Shown here: piece after piece, positions 1 to 5,693 of the stretch
How positions within the stretch are numbered: position 1 is the first letter of the stretch
How the letters are laid out: every line of letters starts with the position of its first letter
Origin: Polynucleobacter meluiroseus
GTDB lineage: Bacteria > Bacteroidota > Bacteroidia > Flavobacteriales_D > Crocinitomicaceae
Length of the DNA stretch: 8,286 nucleotides
Reading direction: 5' to 3'
Assembly (NCBI GenBank): GCA_943328715.2
Contig: CALQBB020000019.1
Span: forward strand, 1-8,286
Made by a program: the position numbers and the translations under genes
The notes under the pieces: model-generated
Database searches by the model: none
Seen by the model: the letters and a program-made list of their open reading frames with translations, nothing else
What the model was told of the DNA's origin: nothing

Positions 1-400
1 AAGCTTTCGTATTGGTGAAATTTTCCCACAGTGCTTTTTCCACATCTGTCGGTAATTCTTTACTCACCAAAATGGGTTCCATTAAACGACGGTATGCCTG
101 TTTCCACTCCATACCATGTGCTTGAATTCGGTGTCCATGATCGCGAAAAGCTTCTAAATGAGCTAATTCATGGATTGCCGTGACTAGGAATGAGAATTTA
201 TTCAAATCACCGTTAACGGTAATCGTCGGTTTTTCTTCTCCGGCTTTCACGCGGAAGTCACCGAGTTTGGTGCTTCTTCCGGGAACGATTTTAAACTTGA
301 CTTTAGCGGAAAGAATTAAATCCGTCAGGTATTCCGTAAAAGCTTCCGGAGCGAAACGATTCAACGTTTCAATAAATTGTTCTCTTTTTGAATTCGACAC
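1..400 (-). CDS. SprT-like zinc metalloprotease domain protein (3' end outside window)
   Basis: Reading leftward from a GTG at 400 gives 133 residues without a stop before the window edge, so the C-terminus is missing. Residues 77-81 are HELAH, the HExxH zinc and catalytic motif, and His95 in HGMEWK fits the third zinc ligand of the SprT/Spartan fold. The family includes proteases that clear DNA-protein crosslinks, but bacterial members are poorly characterised, so a cytoplasmic metalloprotease is as far as I would go. An in-frame TAA lies about 36 bases upstream of the GTG and no ATG lies between, so GTG 400 is the best start. A TAACTTTG promoter octamer ends only 3 nt before it, suggesting a leaderless or nearly leaderless mRNA. 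The gene diverges from mlaE. The domain is confident; the exact role is not. Confidence 0.85.
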   Translation of the reverse strand, partial: MSNSKREQFIETLNRFAPEAFTEYLTDLILSAKVKFKIVPGRSTKLGDFRVKAGEEKPTITVNGDLNKFSFLVTAIHELAHLEAFRDHGHRIQAHGMEWKQAYRRLMEPILVSKELPTDVEKALWENFTNTKA

Positions 401-403
401 AAA

Positions 404-430
404 CAAAGTTAAAAACAAAATGAAAGCAAA
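404..430 (-). promoter_or_regulatory. Candidate promoter of the sprT-like gene
   Basis: On the minus strand, TAACTTTG (411 down to 404) matches the Bacteroidota -7 consensus TAnnTTTG exactly. A TTTG at 430-427 could be the -33 element, but the 15-nt spacer is shorter than the usual 17-23. Transcription would start almost at the GTG at 400. Confidence 0.45.
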
Positions 431-472
431 ATCACCTTACACCACCTTGGAAAATATCCTTAACTTAGCTTC

Positions 473-1216
473 GTGAAATTATTACAAAACATAGGGAAGT
501 ACACATTGATGTTGACCATGGTTTTTACGAAACCAAAAAAATGGAAAATATTCTTATCGCGTTTAATCAATGAGCTCGAAAACATTGGTATTAGTTCCCT
601 GCCAATTGTTGCGTTGATGTCCACTTTTATTGGAGGTGTTATTGCCTTGCAAACGGCTTCGAGTATGTCCAATCCACTTTTGCCAAAATACACGGTAGGA
701 TACATTACGCAATCAAGTACCATTTTAGAATTTTCACCAACGATTATCTCCTTGATTCTTGCAGGGAAAGTTGGTTCAAATGTCGCATCCGAAATTGGCA
801 CCATGCGTGTTACCGAACAAATTGACGCCCTAGAAATCATGGGGGTAAATTCCCTGAATCATTTAGTCTTGCCGAAAATCATTGCCGCAATCTTATTTTT
901 TCCAGTTCTTATTATTTTCTCCATGACCTTAAGTATGTTGGGTGGATGGATGGCCTTGATGATTACCGATCTAACGACAACGGAAACATATGTATTAGGA
1001 TTACGTGCGTTTTTTAATCCATTTCACATCACCTACGCTTTAACAAAAACAGTCGTGTTTGGATTTTTAATTGTTTCGGTTTCTTCGTTCTACGGTTATT
1101 ATGTAAAAGGAGGATCGATCAATGTCGGACAAGCTTCTACACAGGCTGTTGTCAGTAGCAGCGTCGCTATATTAGTAGCCAACTTAATTCTCACACAATT
1201 ATTATTGTTGTCATGA
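473..1216 (+). CDS. mlaE: MlaE-family lipid ABC transporter permease
   Basis: A 247-residue inner-membrane protein of the MlaE/YrbE/Ttg2B permease family, which moves phospholipids or other hydrophobic substrates between inner and outer membranes together with an MlaF ATPase and an MCE-domain protein. Hydrophobic segments lie at about residues 40-62, 83-101, 131-165, 186-210 and 222-246. The family signature is visible as SEIGTMRVTEQIDALEIMGV (106-125), with EQID at 115-118 in the loop expected to contact the ATPase. The GTG start gives MKLLQNIGKY, which resembles N-termini I remember from flavobacterial homologues; a later ATG at 508 would cut into this region. The stop overlaps the start of mlaF in ATGA, implying co-translation. 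An MCE (MlaD) gene normally completes the system but is not next to this pair. TAACTTAG, one base off the promoter consensus, ends 4 nt before the start. Confidence 0.9.
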   Translation: MKLLQNIGKYTLMLTMVFTKPKKWKIFLSRLINELENIGISSLPIVALMSTFIGGVIALQTASSMSNPLLPKYTVGYITQSSTILEFSPTIISLILAGKVGSNVASEIGTMRVTEQIDALEIMGVNSLNHLVLPKIIAAILFFPVLIIFSMTLSMLGGWMALMITDLTTTETYVLGLRAFFNPFHITYALTKTVVFGFLIVSVSSFYGYYVKGGSINVGQASTQAVVSSSVAILVANLILTQLLLLS

Positions 1217-1980
1217 TTGAGGTTAAACATGTCATGAAATCATTTAATGGACAACAAGTTTTGTCCGATATTAACCATCAATTTGAAACGGGAAAGGTCA
1301 ATTTGATCATCGGTCAATCGGGACAAGGAAAATCTGTTTTAGCAAAGTGCATTGTTGGTTTATATGAAGTCGATGAAGGACAAATTCTATTCGACGGAAG
1401 AAACTTCACCGATATGGAGCGCTTTGAACGAAGTCAAATCCGTGAGGAAATCGGTATGTTGTTTCAAGGAGTAGCCTTGTTTGACTCCTTGACAGTAGAG
1501 CAAAACATCATGTTCCCACTGACGATGTTCACCAACATGACGAAAGGTGAAATGCAAAAACGTGTTGATTTTTGTCTAGACCGTGTCAACTTAAGCGGAC
1601 GTAATAAATTGTTTCCAGCGGAATGTAGTGGGGGAATGCAAAAACGAATTGGCATTGCACGGGCTATTGCGATGAATCCCAAATACTTGTTTTGTGATGA
1701 ACCAAATTCTGGTTTAGATCCGAAAACATCCATCGTTATTGATGGCTTAATCAAGGACATTACCGCAGAATACAACATGACTACGGTGGTGATTACGCAC
1801 GACATGAACAGTGTGATAGAAATTGGACAAAACATTCTTTTCATTCACCAAGGAAAGAAATGGTGGAGCGGAGACAAAGATTCTATCCTTACGACAGATA
1901 ATCCTGAAATCCTCAGTTTTGTGTATGCATCTGAATTTATGAAAGAAATTCGGTCCATCATGCAGGAAAAAAGAACATAA
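1213..1980 (+). CDS. mlaF: MlaF-family ABC transporter ATP-binding protein
   Basis: A 255-residue cytoplasmic ABC ATPase that powers the MlaE permease encoded immediately upstream. All nucleotide-binding motifs are intact: Walker A GQSGQGKS (34-41), Q-loop Gln85, signature SGGMQKR (139-145), Walker B YLFCDEP (158-164) with Glu163 as catalytic base, D-loop around SGLD (166-169), and switch His196 in ITHDM. The length is close to that of MlaF/Ttg2A proteins. Its ATG overlaps the mlaE TGA by 4 nt, so the two are almost certainly co-transcribed and translationally coupled. No hairpin terminator follows; the next signal is the tRNA promoter about 37 nt after the stop, so mlaEF transcripts may read into the tRNA-Leu unit and end at its terminator. 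The lipid-transport role comes from pairing with an MlaE permease; the substrate cannot be read from the sequence. Confidence 0.9.
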   Translation: MIEVKHVMKSFNGQQVLSDINHQFETGKVNLIIGQSGQGKSVLAKCIVGLYEVDEGQILFDGRNFTDMERFERSQIREEIGMLFQGVALFDSLTVEQNIMFPLTMFTNMTKGEMQKRVDFCLDRVNLSGRNKLFPAECSGGMQKRIGIARAIAMNPKYLFCDEPNSGLDPKTSIVIDGLIKDITAEYNMTTVVITHDMNSVIEIGQNILFIHQGKKWWSGDKDSILTTDNPEILSFVYASEFMKEIRSIMQEKRT

Positions 1981-1993
1981 TTTCCCTTCGATA

Positions 1994-2024
1994 CTTTCAT
2001 TTTAGAAAATTAACTTTATCTTTG
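1994..2024 (+). promoter_or_regulatory. Promoter of the tRNA-Leu transcription unit
   Basis: TATCTTTG at 2017-2024 is an exact match to the Bacteroidota -7 motif TAnnTTTG. TTTC at 1994-1997, one base off the TTTG -33 element, sits 19 nt upstream, the expected spacing. Initiation is expected around 2029-2032, leaving a tRNA 5' leader of roughly 57-60 nt. That leader contains a small GC-rich hairpin, CGGG (2057-2060) pairing with CCCG (2069-2072). Confidence 0.65.
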
Positions 2025-2088
2025 CAACCCAACAAGAAAGAAATTTCGAATGGGCCCGGGTAAACGATCCCGATGTTTTATTATAATT

Positions 2089-2170
2089 GCGGATGTGGTG
2101 AAATTGGTAGACACGCCAGACTTAGGATCTGGTGCCGAGAGGTATGCGGGTTCGAGTCCCTCCATCCGCA
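2089..2170 (+). tRNA. tRNA-Leu (anticodon UAG)
   Basis: An 82-nt class II tRNA. The acceptor stem is GCGGATG (2089-2095) with CATCCGC (2163-2169) and discriminator A2170. The 3' CCA is not encoded, so it must be added by CCA transferase. The D stem is GTG/CAC (2098-2100/2112-2114). The anticodon stem CCAGA/TCTGG (2116-2120/2128-2132) closes the loop CTTAGGA with anticodon TAG at 2123-2125, reading CUA and probably other CUN leucine codons. A short variable arm (2133-2145) can fold with a GAGA loop, as leucine tRNAs require. The T loop TTCGAGT (2151-2157) is canonical, but the T stem has a C2147/U2161 mismatch. An intrinsic terminator starts 2 nt after the tRNA. Confidence 0.95.
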
Positions 2171-2171
2171 C

Positions 2172-2205
2172 AAAAGGTCTCGTTGGTAACGAGGCCTTTT
2201 TTTTT
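2172..2205 (+). terminator. Intrinsic terminator after tRNA-Leu
   Basis: AAAAGGTCTCGTT (2172-2184) pairs with AACGAGGCCTTTT (2188-2200) around a GGT loop, with one T-G wobble, and the 3' arm runs into a 9-base T-tract (2197-2205). This is a strong Rho-independent terminator for the tRNA and for any mlaEF read-through. The tig start codon follows only 28 nt after the last T. Confidence 0.85.
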
Positions 2206-2233
2206 AACATAAATTGATAAAAAACACAACAAA

Positions 2234-3586
2234 ATGAACATTACTCGTCAAGAAGTAGATGCACAGAATGCTGTACTTAAAGTGAACATTGCTCCGGCTG
2301 ATTACCAAGGAAAAGTGAAAGCTTCTTTGGAGAAATATAGAAAAACAGCGAAAATCCCAGGATTTCGTCCAGGAAATATTCCTATGGCACTTATCCAAAA
2401 ACAAGTTGGAAAGTCCGTTTTAGCTGAAGAGTTAAATAAATTGACGAACGATGCTTTGTACCGATACATCTCTGAGGAGAAATTGGAAATTCTAGGAAAT
2501 CCAATTCCGAAAGAAGATGAAGGAATGACAGGCAGCTTCGAACAACCAGAAAATTTTGAATTTTCTTTTGAAATTGGTTACAGTCCATCTTTTGAATTGC
2601 CCATCAATGCGAAATCAAAATTCGATTACGCAACGGTTAAAATCGATAAAGACCTCATCAATAAACAAGTAGAGGATTTACGTCGCCGTTACGGTAAATT
2701 GGTTTCTTCTGATGCTGTTGGTGACAAGGATATGGTTATGGGTAAATTCGAGGAGAAAGAGGCGGATGGATCTGTAAAAACAGATGGAATCAGTCACTCA
2801 TCTACCATTTCTATGGAATTCCTTGAAAATAAAGCGGGAATCAAAGCATTGAAAGGAAAGAAAGTAAATGAAGTCATTGACTTGGATCCTAAAAATGTCT
2901 CTAAAGACGATAAAGATTGTGCAGCGTTGTTGGGAATTACCGAAGAACAAGTTGCTGGATTAACATCAAACTTTCAATTTACCATTGCCGATGTGAAACG
3001 CATGGAAATGGCGGATTTAAATGAAGAATTATACACGAAGTTATTCGCGGAAGAAGTGAAAACGGAAGAAGAGCTTCATGTGCGTATCTCTGCTGATTTG
3101 ACACGTATGTTCGCTGAGGATACTGACCGAATCTTTACACGTAACGTTTATAATCACTTGGTGAACGAAACAAAAATGACCTTACCAGAAGCATTTTTGA
3201 AAAGATGGATTCGAGTTTCTTCTGAGAAACCAGTAACGGAAGAAGATATCGATGCGGAATTTGATGCGTATTTGAAATCATTGAAATGGCAATTGATTCA
3301 AACCCGTATTTTTAAGGACAACAACATCCAATTGACAAACCAAGAAGTGATGGATTTCACGAAAAGTTTATTAGTTGGAAACTATGCACAATACGGACTT
3401 CCAGCTCCTGACGATCAAGAATTGACAGAAACAGCTGCGCGTTTGTTGCAAAACAAAGAACAAGTAAATGGTATTTATGACCGTTTGGCTGAACAAAAAT
3501 TAACTGATTTCTTCAAGACAGCAGTGAACTTGGTGAAAAAAGAAGTGAAATACGATGACTTCATTAAATTGGCATCTGCACAGTAA
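2234..3586 (+). CDS. tig: Trigger factor (ribosome-associated chaperone)
   Basis: A 450-residue trigger factor, the chaperone that docks at the ribosome exit tunnel and shields nascent chains. The N-terminal ribosome-binding domain (about 1-125) carries the signature loop GFRPGNIP at 43-50, matching the family pattern GFRxGxxP. A middle segment (about 163-257) sits where other trigger factors have an FKBP-type prolyl isomerase domain, but it is divergent and I cannot find the usual aromatic and glycine-rich active-site pattern, so isomerase activity is doubtful (inference). The remaining residues form the helical C-terminal substrate cradle. The start has an A-rich leader (ACACAACAAAATG) with no Shine-Dalgarno sequence. 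No promoter motif is visible in the 28 nt after the tRNA terminator, so expression may depend on read-through or a non-consensus promoter. The gene is convergent with oxyR and ends in a terminator hairpin. Confidence 0.93.
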   Translation: MNITRQEVDAQNAVLKVNIAPADYQGKVKASLEKYRKTAKIPGFRPGNIPMALIQKQVGKSVLAEELNKLTNDALYRYISEEKLEILGNPIPKEDEGMTGSFEQPENFEFSFEIGYSPSFELPINAKSKFDYATVKIDKDLINKQVEDLRRRYGKLVSSDAVGDKDMVMGKFEEKEADGSVKTDGISHSSTISMEFLENKAGIKALKGKKVNEVIDLDPKNVSKDDKDCAALLGITEEQVAGLTSNFQFTIADVKRMEMADLNEELYTKLFAEEVKTEEELHVRISADLTRMFAEDTDRIFTRNVYNHLVNETKMTLPEAFLKRWIRVSSEKPVTEEDIDAEFDAYLKSLKWQLIQTRIFKDNNIQLTNQEVMDFTKSLLVGNYAQYGLPAPDDQELTETAARLLQNKEQVNGIYDRLAEQKLTDFFKTAVNLVKKEVKYDDFIKLASAQ

Positions 3587-3608
3587 ATGTAGTTTTAGTA
3601 ATAGATTT

Positions 3609-3641
3609 AAAAGGGTTGAACGAACGTTCAGCCCTTTTTTT
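3609..3641. terminator. Intrinsic terminator between tig and oxyR
   Basis: AAAAGGG plus TTGAAC (3609-3621) pairs with GTTCAG plus CCCTTTT (3626-3638) around a small loop, with one T-G wobble, and is followed on the plus strand by a 7-base T-tract (3635-3641). It terminates tig strongly. On the minus strand the hairpin is followed by TTTTAAAT, so it could also end oxyR less efficiently; the T-tract overlaps the oxyR stop codon at 3640-3642. Confidence 0.85.
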
Positions 3642-4563
3642 ATTTCCAGTCTAGGACTTGAAGCTGCTTGAGTTTCGTTGCTTGTCCATAAGTAAATTGA
3701 ATACTTCGCGCTAATGCCTCAATGCCTTGCATCTTTCCAGTTCGATTGGAACTCAGTGCAATGATTTCTCTTGCCGGGGATGCCTGTAAGTCACGAATAG
3801 TCTTGATTCCGCGCTTTTGAATTTCCGTTAATGGAAAATTACTTGGAATCAAGGTGTAGCCTCCATGACGGTCAACCATTTCCATGATGAGCGGAAGGTT
3901 TCCTCCTTCATAATTCCATGCGTTTTCATCAACCGTTTTTTTCAGTTGGCAAAAATGGACCATTTGAGTGCGTAAGCAATTACCTTGATTGAGTAGCCAG
4001 GGATGCATTTCTTGTAAATCTGACATTTGAATGCTTTCTTCTGTCACACTTGGTGCATAAATGTAAATCTCCTCTTGATACAACGGAATTGTGCGTAGTC
4101 GAGCATCCATGTGTGGACCAGCAATAATACCGAGGTCCAGTTCTTTTCGTTCCATTGCTTCAAGTACATCTACTGTTTTCAGTTCGTGTATGCTTAGTTT
4201 TAATTCGTCGAAAGTCGATTGCCACTCGCCGAAAAGTTGAGGAATCAAATAGCTGGCAACGGTTGGAATGATGCCCAAACGAATTTCCTCCTTGATTTTT
4301 CCTTTCAATTGATCGGATAAATACTTGATTTTTTCCGTTTCACTTAAAATTTCACGTAGAATCGGCAATAAACGAATACCAGCTGGAGTCAGACGAAGTG
4401 GATTAGAATCTCGGTCAAAAACCAAGTATCCCAATTGTTCTTCTGCCTTCTTAATTTGCATAGAAAGCGTAGGCTGCGTAACAAAACAGCGTTCACTCGC
4501 TCGTTGGAATTGTTGTTCCTCACTGAGAACAACGATATACTGCATTTGTTGGATGGATATCAT
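3640..4563 (-). CDS. oxyR: OxyR-type LysR-family hydrogen peroxide sensor/regulator
   Basis: A 307-residue LysR-family regulator. The N-terminal winged helix-turn-helix is centred on FQRASERCFVTQPTLSMQIK (19-38). The effector domain contains GNCLRTQMVHFC at 194-205, aligning with the GHCLRDQAMGFC segment of E. coli OxyR. Both redox cysteines (Cys196 and Cys205, like Cys199 and Cys208) are kept with the same 9-residue spacing. IIPTVASYLIP (98-108) matches the conserved LIPTVGPYLLP region including its threonine. The residue before the peroxidatic cysteine is Asn195, where E. coli has His198. I chose ATG 4563 because MISIQQMQYI is the normal LysR start; an in-frame ATG at 4659 would add 32 non-homologous residues and run across plus-strand promoter DNA. 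The gene diverges from the peroxiredoxin operon it probably controls, the classic oxyR/ahpC arrangement. Expected activity is disulfide-dependent activation on peroxide exposure. Confidence 0.9.
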   Translation of the reverse strand: MISIQQMQYIVVLSEEQQFQRASERCFVTQPTLSMQIKKAEEQLGYLVFDRDSNPLRLTPAGIRLLPILREILSETEKIKYLSDQLKGKIKEEIRLGIIPTVASYLIPQLFGEWQSTFDELKLSIHELKTVDVLEAMERKELDLGIIAGPHMDARLRTIPLYQEEIYIYAPSVTEESIQMSDLQEMHPWLLNQGNCLRTQMVHFCQLKKTVDENAWNYEGGNLPLIMEMVDRHGGYTLIPSNFPLTEIQKRGIKTIRDLQASPAREIIALSSNRTGKMQGIEALARSIQFTYGQATKLKQLQVLDWK

Positions 4564-4622
4564 ATAAATAAAATCTATGTAAATATAAAAACTATTGAAG
4601 AAATATATGGTTTTTCTCTCCG

Positions 4623-4630
4623 TAACTTTG
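4623..4630 (+). promoter_or_regulatory. Distal candidate -7 element for the ahpC operon
   Basis: TAACTTTG matches TAnnTTTG exactly and is identical to the proximal octamer 89 bp downstream. The nearest upstream TTG (4595-4597) lies 25 nt away, slightly beyond the usual spacing. If used, it would give ahpC a leader of about 115 nt spanning the palindromes. It may be a second start site or a chance match. Confidence 0.35.
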
Positions 4631-4660
4631 TTCCACAAAAAAAGCAAGAGAAAAAGCAAA

Positions 4661-4692
4661 TGGTTGCATTTTTTAACACCAACATGTAACCA
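4661..4692. promoter_or_regulatory. Candidate activator operator upstream of ahpC (imperfect palindrome)
   Basis: TGGTTGCAT (4661-4669) and ATGTAACCA (4684-4692) form an inverted repeat matching at 8 of 9 positions across a 14-nt spacer. Its centre (about 4676) is near -47 relative to the start predicted from the proximal -7 element, a typical site for a LysR-type activator touching RNA polymerase. OxyR is the obvious candidate, but the motif does not resemble the E. coli OxyR consensus. Confidence 0.35.
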
Positions 4693-4711
4693 CGATCAAA
4701 CCTTTTAGCTT

Positions 4712-4719
4712 TAACTTTG
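4712..4719 (+). promoter_or_regulatory. Proximal -7 promoter element of the ahpC operon
   Basis: TAACTTTG is an exact TAnnTTTG match placed 32 nt before the ahpC ATG, predicting transcription from about 4724. No TTG or TTTG lies 17-23 nt upstream, so the promoter appears to lack a -33 element. That would suit activator dependence, for example on OxyR. Confidence 0.6.
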
Positions 4720-4726
4720 TAGTAGT

Positions 4727-4739
4727 ATTAGTAACTAAT
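4727..4739. promoter_or_regulatory. Perfect 13-bp palindrome at the start of the ahpC leader
   Basis: ATTAGT-A-ACTAAT is a perfect inverted repeat located a few bases after the predicted ahpC transcription start, where a repressor would block initiation. It is AT-rich and short, so chance remains possible, and no known regulator can be assigned from the sequence. Confidence 0.3.
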
Positions 4740-4751
4740 TAAATTAAGTAT

Positions 4752-5372
4752 ATGTCAACATTTGTAGGAAAGCAATTTCCAGACGTAACTGTCAAAGCAA
4801 TCGATGAAATGGGTGATGCATTTCAAATCAATGTCCTTCAACAAGCAATCGACAACAAGAAAAAAGTTGTTTTATTTTGGTATCCAAAAGATTTCACGTT
4901 CGTTTGTCCTACGGAAATTCATGCATTTCAAGAAGCAGCTGCTGAGTTCGCAAAAAGAAATACAATCGTTATCGGAGCTTCTTGTGATACAGCTGAGGTT
5001 CATTTTGCTTGGTTGAATACAGCAAAAGACAATGGTGGAATCGAAGGTGTGAAGTTTCCAATTATCGCAGATTCTACGCGTAACTTAGCAATGGAATTAG
5101 GTATCTTGGATTACGACATGTTCGACGAAGATTCAGTAGGTGATAACGTACCTTACCGTGCGACTTATTTGTTAGACGAGACCGGAATGGTATTCCACGA
5201 GTCAATCAATCACTTCCCTGTAGGACGTAATGTTCAAGAGTACATCCGTTTGATCGATGCATTCACACATGTTCAACAACATGGTGAGGTTTGTCCAGCA
5301 AACTGGGAAGAAGGAAAAGATGCAATGAATGCAACTCGTACTGGCGTTGCGGATTACTTAAGCAAACACTAA
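4752..5372 (+). CDS. ahpC: AhpC/Prx1-type 2-Cys peroxiredoxin
   Basis: A 206-residue thiol peroxidase that reduces hydrogen peroxide, organic peroxides and probably peroxynitrite in the cytoplasm. The active-site segment DFTFVCPTE places the peroxidatic Cys52 with Thr49 and Pro53, and Arg136 in PYRATYLL is the likely catalytic arginine. The resolving cysteine is Cys181 in GEVCPANW, so this is a typical 2-Cys enzyme working as an obligate homodimer or ring. Cys78 is an additional cysteine. The C-terminus ends DYLSKH with no YF motif of the kind linked to overoxidation sensitivity in eukaryotic enzymes. It is the first gene of a tight three-gene operon, divergent from oxyR, with a thioredoxin 6 nt downstream that probably recycles it. 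No AhpF reductase is adjacent. Peroxide induction through OxyR is inferred from position and the promoter architecture. Confidence 0.94.
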   Translation: MSTFVGKQFPDVTVKAIDEMGDAFQINVLQQAIDNKKKVVLFWYPKDFTFVCPTEIHAFQEAAAEFAKRNTIVIGASCDTAEVHFAWLNTAKDNGGIEGVKFPIIADSTRNLAMELGILDYDMFDEDSVGDNVPYRATYLLDETGMVFHESINHFPVGRNVQEYIRLIDAFTHVQQHGEVCPANWEEGKDAMNATRTGVADYLSKH

Positions 5373-5378
5373 GAAATC

Positions 5379-5693
5379 GTGTTTACGGAATTAACAGAAG
5401 ATCATTTGGATCAACTTTTGGCGAGCAACGCTAAAGTAATGGTACAATATGGCGCGACATGGTGCGGGAATTGCAAAATTACCAAGCCGAAATTCAAACG
5501 CATGGCAGAGGAAAATGAAGGCATTGAGTTTTACTACATCGATGCGGAAAAACTTCCAAATTCCCGTCAATTTGCGAATGTAAGCAACTTGCCAACTTTT
5601 GCTGGGTTCGTGAACGGAGCTTTAGTAAAAGAAGCGCAAGGAAATAAAATAGAAACCATTCAAGAAGTTTTAAATGCGGTTACCAGTCATTAA
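5379..5693 (+). CDS. Small thioredoxin-family protein (WCGNC active site)
   Basis: A 104-residue single-domain thioredoxin without a signal peptide, hence cytoplasmic. The redox motif is WCGNCK with Cys29 and Cys32, the only cysteines in the protein, and the cis-proline is Pro72 in NLPTF. Standard thioredoxins have WCGPC; Asn replaces the proline here, which usually shifts redox potential and partner choice. GTG 5379 is the only reasonable start: it lies 6 nt after the ahpC stop and gives a complete first strand (MFTELTEDHL). The position implies co-transcription with the peroxiredoxin and a role as its dedicated reductant, which is inference. Its last 20 nt overlap the start of the next gene, suggesting translational coupling. 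Confidence 0.88.
   Translation: MFTELTEDHLDQLLASNAKVMVQYGATWCGNCKITKPKFKRMAEENEGIEFYYIDAEKLPNSRQFANVSNLPTFAGFVNGALVKEAQGNKIETIQEVLNAVTSH

Noticed and set aside
180..476. 98-codon plus-strand frame opposite the sprT-like gene
   Set aside because: It is a shadow of the minus-strand SprT-like gene, whose HELAH motif and third His support the real frame. Only its last 18 codons, outside sprT, were kept as a possible leader peptide.
2016..2210. 64-codon minus-strand frame across the tRNA
   Set aside because: It lies over the tRNA-Leu gene, its promoter and its terminator; no coding evidence.
4564..4578. ATAA-N7-CTAT resembling the E. coli OxyR half-site ATAG-N7-CTAT
   Set aside because: It matches 7 of 8 fixed bases, but the DNA is extremely AT-rich and the expected second half-site at the right spacing is missing (the next CTAT is 17 rather than 22 nt away). 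Treated as chance, though autoregulation remains possible.
4564..4659. Longer OxyR with a start at 4659
   Set aside because: The extra 32 residues are low-complexity and aromatic-rich, match nothing in LysR proteins, and cross plus-strand promoter DNA. MISIQQMQYI at 4563 is the normal family start.
4435..4689. Plus-strand frames opposite and upstream of oxyR
   Set aside because: Their first half is antisense to the well-supported OxyR helix-turn-helix, and the remainder is AT-rich promoter sequence.
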